The notes under the pieces are model-generated. The model did no database searches. It was not told the origin of the DNA and saw nothing but the letters and a program-made list of their open reading frames with translations. DNA of 64,000 nucleotides from Lingula anatina (taxonomy: Eukaryota; Brachiopoda; Lingulata; Lingulida; Lingulidae). Shown piece by piece: positions 36,673 through 47,900 of the stretch. The translations under genes and the position numbers were made by a program. The first letter of the stretch is position 1. Every line of letters begins with the position of its first letter. The stretch spans positions 241,400 through 305,399 of the forward strand of contig NW_019774558.1 of assembly GCF_001039355.2 (NCBI RefSeq). Reading direction: 5' to 3'.

Positions 36673-39204
36673 TATTATGTTTATGTTGATTTTATTATAT
36701 ATATATATTAAGTGATGTGTAAGAAACTAGGACAGATAATCAAGATATTACAGGTTTTTAAAAATTTATGTATCTTTAATTTGGCATTTTATTTAACAAT
36801 TATTGCTTTTCAGGGTTGGTGTGGAGGATGAATCAGAAGCTCAAAATTTCCAGGCAGTAAGGAGTGTGAGTATTATACAGCTTCCTTTATTTTAATGGTC
36901 ACACAAGGAGAAATATTTTATGTTTAAATGCTGGCATGGAAATTCAGGTCAGCAGTCTGAAATGGCAAAAGGAATTTGTTTGGAATGTTTCTGACACTGG
37001 CATGCATTTTGAGTCAGTTCTGATGAATCATCATTTTTTTTTTCATTTTTAGTTATTTACTTATTTATTTATTCTTTAGAAAAAGTAGACTGCCTTTTAG
37101 CGTATGGCTAAAACTGAATGTGCCAGCATGAGCTCAATTAAAAGGACAGCTATATGAAAGCATGACTATACTCATACAATTATCATTTCAAATTTTGTTC
37201 ACATTTCCACCCTTTGATGTCACTGTTAAATAGCACCAAACAGTCTTTGTTTATTTTTAAAATAGCTGGTTTGAAAAAAAAATGTGCACACATTGTTATG
37301 TTGACTGATTTTCCAGTCCAGACATTTTCTATGTGGCTGGTTTTAGTGGGCATTGGAATAGAAATTAAATTATCTTGTTCTCTATCATCCTCACCTGAGT
37401 TTGTAATGTGGGATATTAGTATATTCTATTAAAAATATAAATATTCTCAGATTCACATTTACTTTAGACTTAAAGATGGTCTTAAATCAGGACTTGTTAT
37501 ATTGGTGTACTGCAATGGGGATCATTTGAGATACCCAGTCCCAGGACTTAACAAAATTTCATGATGTCAAAAACAATGGCAGTCTAGTGTGTGCCATGCA
37601 GCAATAAATTAAAGCTGACAGAAATTGTCCATTCTTCTTCTGTTTGCTTTCTGTAGAATTATTATAGTCTGTCGCAAAATGGTGAATTAAATTTAGTGTT
37701 TTTTGCTTGTCCTAAGAAATAAGCTCCACTTCACACATATGGCCTGTCCTGTGATGTCACATAGTGTGAACAGTCAGTTTTAGGATAATCCCCATACAGA
37801 TTGAATCTGTAGTGACTGAAGTAAAAAATATTATTATATAATAATATAACTGGCACAGGAGGTAACTGTTGATTTACCCTGGGTCAGAGAAGATAATTTT
37901 TCTTTAAAAGATTAAGACCAAGTGCTTTTGTGAAACAGGCACCAGAATCTTTGAAAAAAATATGCTTTGCTTCTGTGTGCTTCTCTGCTTTATTCATATA
38001 ACAGTACAATTTTGTTGTCATATTGACTGTATTTGTTTGTATTATCATACTGTTATATTATGCATGCACATTCATTTTGTTCACAAAAATTGAAAATGTG
38101 GTTTCTCTTAATTAAAAAATGAGCAGCAGTAATCTTTTTAGTATATTCTTTTTCTTAATTTTTCGTATCCAAGTTGTCATTATGGAAAATTTATAGATAC
38201 TTGACTGGTGTCCTTTGATTAGTTGACCTTAGATTATGTTGACCTTAATTATGTTGACCTTAATTTTGTTGACCTTGACACCACCATCACGTACCTATTA
38301 TAATTAAGTCATTTGTGACCTATATTTTATCCTCATCCTGGGTTTCCGCAGGCTATCAATAAACAGAAACGCTATCAGACTATGTCAGATGCACAGTCAA
38401 ATGGAGCGTCCAATCAGGGGGGAGATACTGGAGACGCCATAGCAACTGCCAGTGGCCAATCAAATTTGAACATGACTACGGTTTGTTTTTATCACTGTTT
38501 TGTTGATCACTTGTATTGGCTGTCTTTTGTAGTCCTGGTCTTTTTGTGACTGTTTTAGAATTTGTGTGTGTCTGAATGTTTAATTCTGTACCATACTCTT
38601 TACATACTATCTTTAACTTATTAACATCTTCTTGATATGGAATGTCTCCTTTACTGATGCAAAGAAAGCTGCTCTGCAAAATGCTCATCCTCTTTTTTCC
38701 CCAAGCATGGTAATTCTTCTTCAACAGTTCTCTTCTTTTCTGTTTGATTTTTTCCATTTACCATTGTAAAGAATGTTTCAGATTTGAGGTTGTGACTGTT
38801 TCACAAAATTTGCCTCAAAGCAGTCAAGAACATAAATGCACTTTTGCTGACTTGGTTTGTGTATTTAAGAAAGAGCAACAGTTGTTGCACTTCCATTCTT
38901 TGATATATTCAACCTGTATTTTATTTCAGAAAGATATTTCATGATTTTTAGCTTCTAGATTTTCATTAATTTATGCAATTCCATTATTAATGTTGCCAAA
39001 AAACAATAAGTGAATGAGGGAATAAATAAATAAAATAATTAATTGACTTAAGTTGCAGCTTCTACTATTCTACATTGGTGAAATGTGCCATGTTTACCTG
39101 CCAAAATTTTTAATTGAAAACTGTGATGGTAATTGTAAATGTTTCAGGATGTCCTGAGAAAACTATCTGTCCTTTTTGTATTTTGGTGCAAATGCAGTCT
39201 AAAA

Positions 39205-39256
<52 letters not shown>

Positions 39257-42200
39257 GCAGTTATAATAATTATAAAAAAAATTATTTTTTGAAAAATTTA
39301 AAACTTTTGTCCACATATGTCTTTAGTCTTTTTATGATAAAACTTAATATGTAAAAATTTCTCAAGTTCATACCAGGTAGTGTGCTTACCCATTTACTTT
39401 CTTCTCCATCTATATTTTAATCACTATATATGTATTTTGTGTAATACGTATGTGTAACTTTTCATGGCCTTTGTATGACCTTAACCTTGACCTGCATATA
39501 ACCTTGACCTGGCAGTGTTGCATCCTCGTGCCTTCTCATCTGTCTGTTTGATGTCAGTTGTGGGTTGTTTCTTGTGTATGTCATGTATCTGACCTTTATT
39601 GACCTCTGTATGACCTTAGTTTGACCTTTATATGACCTTGACTTATGTACATGTAGACCTCACCTGATTTACTTACCACCTGGCTGCATATGAATGTTAT
39701 CTCATTGTTTGTGTAGTCAACTTGTAAATCTAAGGTCTTTGTCTTGTGCTTTTGTATTGAACAGTTTTTATTGTGACATGTAAAATTATTTTGGTAATTG
39801 ATTCAGTGTTATAAATATTTAAGTTTTACCTCACTTAAGCCATTGATCTACGGCATTCTCCTAGGTATGGTAATGAATCTCTTTTCAGTGGGCAACAATA
39901 AAAATTGAAAAGAAGTACAGTGTAGCCTGATTTTCAGATAAGATGCTACCACTCAAAAGGGATTTTCTGATTTAAAGAATTTAGGACAGTATCTGTAAAA
40001 TTCACAATTTTCCTTTTTGAAAAGATTGGGTCATAAATGAACTGATTTTTTTTTAGACATTTGGGCAAAATATGGTTATACCAACAATTTGGCCCACTGA
40101 GATTCAAATATTGATTACTGTTGTTCCACTTCCATGGAGTCAACAGACCTGTACTTATTTTTAATACAGATTCACGTGGCATAATATTTTCTTTATTTTA
40201 TACACTTTTTTTCTGACTGAAATATAATACTCACACATGCTTAACCAGTTTTCTTTCAATTATTCCTTCAAATTGCACAAATATATTTTGCTTGCCTTCT
40301 TTGAAAATATGTTGATTCTTCCATCTTTTGCCAGTTACAATCATGTTGACATCATAACACTCCAGTTGGGAAGGTTTAGGAAGGTTTTACTTTGTACCAT
40401 TCTCTCCTAGAAGCCAATGAAATTTTAATTTTCGAACAGCTCAAATATTAAGTACAGCACACACACACACACACACACCCTGCCCCCTCTCTGACCTCTG
40501 AATCAGTCTCAACATTTGTGTTCTCCATGATCATGTTTGTGTTCTCTGTTTCAGAGTCCCACAGATGCAGCCCCTCCCCCCATGAGAATACAGGAGTCAG
40601 AGAAGGCCTGGCTGGTGATGAAGTGGTACAAATTTGACCAAAAGTGAGGGAGTTTGATCTGTTCGCTCTTAATGATTTTTATTATTGTTTTTGTTAAAAT
40701 AATAGAAATAATAATAATTACAATGTTAAAATTAAACTTATTGTTATTATCATCATCAGTAGCATCATCATAAATAATGTTTATTTATATTTTTGAAAAT
40801 TTTTATTGTAGCAGTTGTTATTGTTATTGCCTTAAATGTATGTCTGACTTTATAATTATTATTATATAAAATCAAAATTGTCTCTTCTTTTTCCTAGATT
40901 TATGAAACCTTTACTGACTCATGCGCGACCTCCACTCACAGAAACACTGCCTGCTTGCTGCGGGAGGTTTGCAATGTTCCTGACAACAGAGCAGCAGTTG
41001 GCACAGGTAACACATCTCACTGTTAGACCGCATTCACAACAGTGGATTAATAGATCACATGTGGCAACCCACTAAAAAACTTACTGCTTAAAGGGATAAT
41101 AACTCTTCGTATGAGATCAATATTTCACAATAAAAACATTGTGAATAACTCATAGAAATATAATATATTCTGTTTTACCACAAAAACGGCAGTTATAACT
41201 ATTATTCTGATATCTGAGCTTGTCTTTAGACCACGTGACCTCCACTGATGGCTATACTCTGTTAAAATCTCTTAAGAGATTTTAACAAAAAACCAAACTT
41301 TTTAGAAAAAAACCAGGGACTAACTTTTAATGTAAAAATGGATTCATTAACCATTGGTAAGTATGGGAAAATTGTTGTTTACTCCAGGAAAATTCATTTT
41401 TTGGCCGAAACGAAGAGTTATTATCCCTTTAACCTTCTAAAAGACGCTCAATTGATTGCAACAAGCATTCAAGTGGGTCAGCTATATTTGATCCGTGGAT
41501 TTGTTAGTCGGCTGTTGTGAATCGCTCTTAATGTACTTCATACGTGTAACTAGAGAAATTTCAGGTAAATGGCAATTTGTTTGAACACAGGAAAAATATG
41601 TTACAGTGCTTTTCTTTGTCTCTTGAAGTAAAACTTATACTTTAAAAAGTCAAACGGATGATATATTCATTAAAAAAAATTTTGTTCTCAGAACAAGCAT
41701 AAAGCTGAAAAACTGATTTCAAAAAGTAGATCGTGAAATAGCTTCTAAGTTAAATTATATTGAATTGAAGGTGTTATTTTATTCATTTAATATTTATTTT
41801 TTTTTAAATATATTTGTTTTTAGGCTGAGCCTGGACGTTCTGATGACAGTGACGAAGATATGATTATAGATGAAAATGAATTGACATACGGCGCAGATAA
41901 TAACAGCGAAATCCTGGACGGAGAAACAGGAAGGAAGGGAACATTGGAGGTGAGTGTGGAGATGTTCTTTACTCCCAATGTACCATCCATTAAGTTCATC
42001 CAGTGATATGTTATTTTTCCACATTAAGTCTTAAGATTTTTTACCACTTGATAGATAATATGTGTATTGTGTTGATGTTTTTTATGGAGAATTGAAACAT
42101 TTTTATTAGAAAAAATATAGGTTTAATAGTTTAAGTATCAGTCCTTCAATCAGAAACTGATTAAAAAAAGAAAAAGAAAAAAATCAGGACAGACAGAAGA

Positions 42201-44889
42201 CAGGAATCAAGTGTTGTTGATCACCGGTAAATCTGATGATGCCTTACTGTTGGTGTCATGTTCTGCTTTACCATTGTCATGGTATTTAGCATGAGCTAGA
42301 ACAGATCTTATCTTCATACTTATATTGCCAAATTTTGTGATATTATAATTGACAATAATTGCATGCTGATTTTGATTAGCATGCATTGTTAAAGTGACCT
42401 TTAAGGTTAATTGCCCTTAGGTATTTTTTTACATTTTATTAACAGCATGCACAAGCATAAGTTTGAGATATGTTTCACATAGTATTAATTTAAGAACACT
42501 TTTATTTAGGAAGGGATTTAATTTTATTCAAATTTTAACAGGTATTTTGAGGAGTTCAGAATACGGCATGGGGATTGCACTGAAGAAGTCCTTAATTATG
42601 TGTTAGGTTACTGTCTTAAAGGTTTTGTTATAATTAATATTGTTGATATCCGTTTATTGACACCAGCTGTACTGTGGCATATAGGGTTGTGAGAACACCA
42701 TCTAAATGTCACATCTGACGCAATGTCTTAATCGGCACAATATCACAACCAAGACATTGTCACTTTTCACAGCTTCACTACCAACACACTGTCACTCTTG
42801 GTGACAATGCCACGACCGTCAGTGTCACACCATATATTATCATTGCATTACAAGTAAAATATTGCTCTAAATATACATGTTAAATGTTGCTAAAGAGATT
42901 AAATGTTTTTCTATATGTGAGGCATGGTGTTTTTGATCCCTCGTCAAAGACCTAGATCACAGGGCTGTTTCATCAATGTGAGCTTTTTTTACTAATTTTA
43001 CGCAAGAAACTATGAAAAACCTTTTTCTATGTGAAAGGCATATACACAAAGGAATGTCTTAGCTGTGAAAGATATATGGAAACTGGAAAGTGGTAAAATT
43101 CATTTATATTAGGTTTATTTTGGTTCAGGTTATATTGGCTTGGTTTGTGTTACTTTCATTTTCCCTTTTGGTTTATGTTTTACTTTCTTAAAAGCTATTT
43201 TAATGGGTAAGTTTATAACCTCGGGGATAATATCTAGACTTGGATTTTTGGTTGGTTTTGGCCCCCTTTTCCTTTTGCTGCAGAACTTAAGTTTTTAATT
43301 TCTGTTAATGATGTACAGACAATTGTTTTGTAATTCAAATATTCACAATCCATTGAATTTGAAAATAAAAATAAAATCTAAATGACAGGATAAAATGTGT
43401 GGAAATGATGTAGTTGATTAAGGTCAATTTCTCATGTTTCTCATCAGTTGTAATTTGGATCAAGTGAAAATCTTTTGACTTTCTTTTTTCAAAATATTCT
43501 GGTAGTGAACATTGAAGGCATTATATATGGCATTTTATATAGCTTTGTTCAGACTACATCAGCAGTCAGGCAGTAGAAATATAGTATTGTCACTTTAAGC
43601 TGATTTTTGGATTTCATGATGTGAACCAAATTTAGAATAATTATAGTAGTTTCTTGATTTTCAAATAATTAAACTCCAGTATTCTCACTATAATACACTC
43701 GACCAATGAGGTCTTCATCTGAATAATTATAAAGTAATCATGTGAGCTCACCAAATATATAAATATATATATATATACACTGAATAACTTTAATTAATTG
43801 ATTTTTGATTATTGAAAAACAGTTTCATGTTTCCAAACTTTCCAGTGTCTCAAAAGACCCTACCCTTCATCAGGGTGTGAGGATTGAAAGAGATACTGAA
43901 ATGTTGGAGCAAAAAAAAAAAAAAAAAAAAAGTTGCCTTAAGAAATTAATATTATTATAATTAAAAAGAATTATAATATTATAATTCTTCATATGTAACA
44001 TCAGTGATGGAATTCTTCACTGAATGATATGAGTTCATCACGCATGATTCAGTTACTTTTTTCTGTCCCATGATCTATTATATCTATCAGTTATATAAAA
44101 ATACAAGATGATTACTTGGTTTAACATTTCCTGGCCTTGAGATGACCTCTGACTGATAAAGTTCTAATTATTGGTAATGTTTGAGCAGTGTAAGTGGAGT
44201 TTTCATGCTGCACTGGTACATAATAATAATTAATTTTTTTTCCTTTGAAAACAAAAAAGATGAAGGACAGAATATGTTTACTTGTTGACTGATAATTCAT
44301 CTTGAACTGATTCAGATTATGAGAAATTGATCTTAATTGTTGATGTTCCTCCTTTTATCTTTCTTGCCCTGTTTTTGTCTTGATTGTGTGTTGATTTGTG
44401 TCCTGTTTTGTTTCTGTTTTGAGGTTGGGGAAGGGGACCTCTCAGCTACAACAACCACACCCTCTACTGCCAGCTCAGATGATGTCCAGATGCTAGAAGT
44501 GTAGCAACTTCCAGAAGAAAAAAAAACTGACACTGTTTGGTCTTTGTTGTGTTGGTTGTGATGCTGTCTCACCTAACACATTCAGTGGTCCTGGTTGTGT
44601 TGGCTGTGATGCTGTTTCATCTAACACATTGAATGGTCCTGGTTGTGTTGGTTGTGATGCTGTCTCACCTAACACATTGAATGGTCCTGGTTTTGTTGGT
44701 TGTGATGGTGTTTCACCTAACACACTCAGTGGTCCTGGTTGTGTTGGTTGTGATGCTGTCTCACTTAACACATTGAATAGTCCTGGTTGTGTTGGTTGTG
44801 ATGTTGTGTCTCACCTAACAGTTTAAAAGTGGCATAATACTCCATCTAAAACAGCTGCTGCTGTTTTCAGTATCCAAGTATGGGCACAT

Positions 44890-44938
<49 letters not shown>

Positions 44939-47900
44939 GCAAATTAAGTTGCATTCAGTATAATGGTATTGATGATAAACACAGGGATGATGACAGTTTG
45001 AAGTTTAGTTAGTGTGCAAATGCAATTGACAATAGGTAAAACCTCAAAGATTTACTGCATTTATCATCATCAAACAAATAGACACAGTGTTTACTACAAA
45101 AGCCATTCAGAGAGAATTATACTGAAAAATACGGAAAAAAACTCTTAAAGCAAGTTGTTCATGTCAATTTATTTTTTCAGCAACATTTATCAGATTCCAA
45201 TCTTTTAATTGAAAGCTCCTCAGCCAGTATTACAAAGTGAACTTTATGTAGTTGGTTATCCTAGTTGAACTATATAAGCTACACCCATTCTCCCTGGACA
45301 TTTTGTATCCAAGATTGTTCATGAAAATTATTTTTAATATTTATATGTGGAAAAAAGGAAATGCTCTGGAGAAACTCAGCAATCACCAAGTTAAAAAAAA
45401 AACATCTTGGTAGACATGGATGTTAAAAAATAAAGACTGGTGTGTTTTAGCTGCGTTGGAGCCTGACATTTTCACCATTTATCAAAGGGTATTAATTACA
45501 TGACTGAATCATCAATGTGAGCTCTTGTAATTAGTATTATTACCTTTACTCAAGAAAATACCGTAATCCCTCTTATCTTTTCAATGTGGAAAATTGTGAT
45601 TTTTACAAAAATGTGTTTTTTTTAAAGTACAATATATCTTAAAATTAAAACATACTTATTGATTGGTGGCTACAAAATTGAAAAGCAGGCTAACATATTG
45701 TTTAATTTTATGTAGTAAAAACACCACAAATACGCCATAGAAGTTTGATTTTTATAATTTCTAAATTATGTATCTGAAAGATTGATGATTTTTTCCCATT
45801 GAAAAGATTGAATCATTAGCATAGATAATGTTTATATGGATAATATATACGTGTGTGTTTTGAAGTCAGGAATGAAGCTCTGACATTACTTACAATATGT
45901 ATATATGTGTATACACAGTAAATGGTGTAGATATCCATTAGATTAATGGACAGAGCCACCACAGAATTAATGGTGTATTTGTCAACAATAAATTTTTATA
46001 AAATGAAGTTATTGTATACTTGTGTTCTTGAAGCTTCTGACTATAAATTATATAAAAGCAAATGTGGTTAATTTATTAACATAGGACAAAATTGCTGATC
46101 TCCAGCTCCATTTTGAGAGTGAGGCAGAAACCAGATTTTTAGAACATAAAGCTGGTTTAGAGTATAGCTTGCAATTTTTTCACTGACTTTTAGTATGGAA
46201 AACCTTTGTGATGGAAGGGAAAAGTTTTGAAAAGTGATTTTTTTTCTTTTTCTACATAAAATATGTAACACACTGTTCTGTTAACTGCCAACTGTTTGAG
46301 AAATGGAGAAATGTTATGAATACAGCATTCTACTATGTGTTGCTTTTGTTGACTACAAGAAAGCTTTTGATTCAGTAGAGACCCAGTCTCGTATATAGAA
46401 ACCTAAAAGACCAAGCATGGATACATTGAGATTTTTAAAGATATGTATACTGATAGCTCTGTGAAAGTAAAACTATTTGAAATTTTGCACATAAAAACTG
46501 GTAGAAATCCAAGGAAATTTGTAACTACTGTAACACCACATCTTAAAATTAAATATTATACCTGGTCCAGTCAAACCCTGAGCAGCAATTGTTTTAAAAA
46601 AAGATGACAAAACGAAAATGATAAACAAATATATGAAGTGTTTGAAGATTTCTATAATTTCTGTAACAGAAACCTGGATACGAAGGGATATTGTTACAAC
46701 ATATTCTTATTATTAGTGCACTGATTACATTTCAGTTTCAGCTTTATTTGTTATTTTGTTCTTGTTCCAGTTAAATCTAGATGACATCCAGCCTGGAGTT
46801 AATACTATTACTTAATCTTTGAGGTAGCTTTTGGATGAGTTGCTGTGATAACATTGCATTTTGTTGATTTTTATTTATTTATTTATTTTTTGTTTTACTT
46901 TATTTCATTTTACATGTATATCAACTGTAGTTGCCTGAAAATTGCCTGCTCTGAATTTCAGTGCGATATTTGTTATACACGTGTAGGGGGAAAAAAAAAA
47001 CACCACACTTATGAGACTTTTTGATCCAGTTTTGCCATATTATCACTGTGTTATCTGGAAAACAGTGAAAGGCAAAGCTCTTCTGAAATTCAGAGTGCAA
47101 TTTTAATTTGCTTACTAAAATCACTCCAAGCTTATGACTGCTAGTATTGTTTTTGTTTCTTATTTCTTTTTTTTTTTCATTTTTTTTTTGTATGACTTCA
47201 TTATAACCAATGCTGATATTCTTGTTGCTAGATGGAATGAATGCAAAACCTGCATTAACAGCCAATAGCTGAGGTAGACGTATATAATAGAGGCTTTTTA
47301 TTGGATGTAGTAGTTTAATTTTTACCCAGGTGTTGTCTTGGTGTGGGGTTGATATTGTCTCACATTTGTTATATGAAAGTAAAGGGAATAGAGAGGCTGA
47401 CAGACAGACAGACAGACAGACATATGAACAGACAGACAGAAAGACAAATATAACTATAGAGACGGATAAACAAAAGGTGTGGAGTGAAAAAAAAAAGGAA
47501 AAACAGCCAACTTAGATTTTAATTTCTCATAAAAATATTATCCACAACAGTTACACAAATTTTTGTATAACTATTTACGCTCCATCTGAGTTCTGTCATA
47601 ATAGAATGTAATAAAACTTGTATTCCATAAACAGATTTGACAGAGTAGTTTAAGAAATGTTATTTGAAGAATTGAAATTTCAGATTTGAGTTGCTTTTCC
47701 TTTTTTTATTCACCTACTACATACTGCCTCTGAGTGTCTTTCTGTGCAACAAAATCCTAGCAAGAAAACCATTTAATTCTACCAGTGGCGTGGTTGAAAG
47801 TGAAATTCTGTACTGTATCCCATTATTTATGTTGTATCAATATATATTTATATTACCTGTATTGTTCTTATTGATCAAATACTTGTCCTCCTTGAAGTAT

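Noticed and set aside
38476-38757. 93-codon basic minus-strand frame in NHE intron 14
   Set aside because: No recognised family, no promoter or splice support; possibly an old mobile-element remnant.
39110-39354. Poly-N and poly-Y frames
   Set aside because: Translation of an AAT microsatellite.
44493-44826. Frames on both strands over the 48-bp minisatellite
   Set aside because: Produced by the period being a multiple of three; repeats on both strands are open equally.
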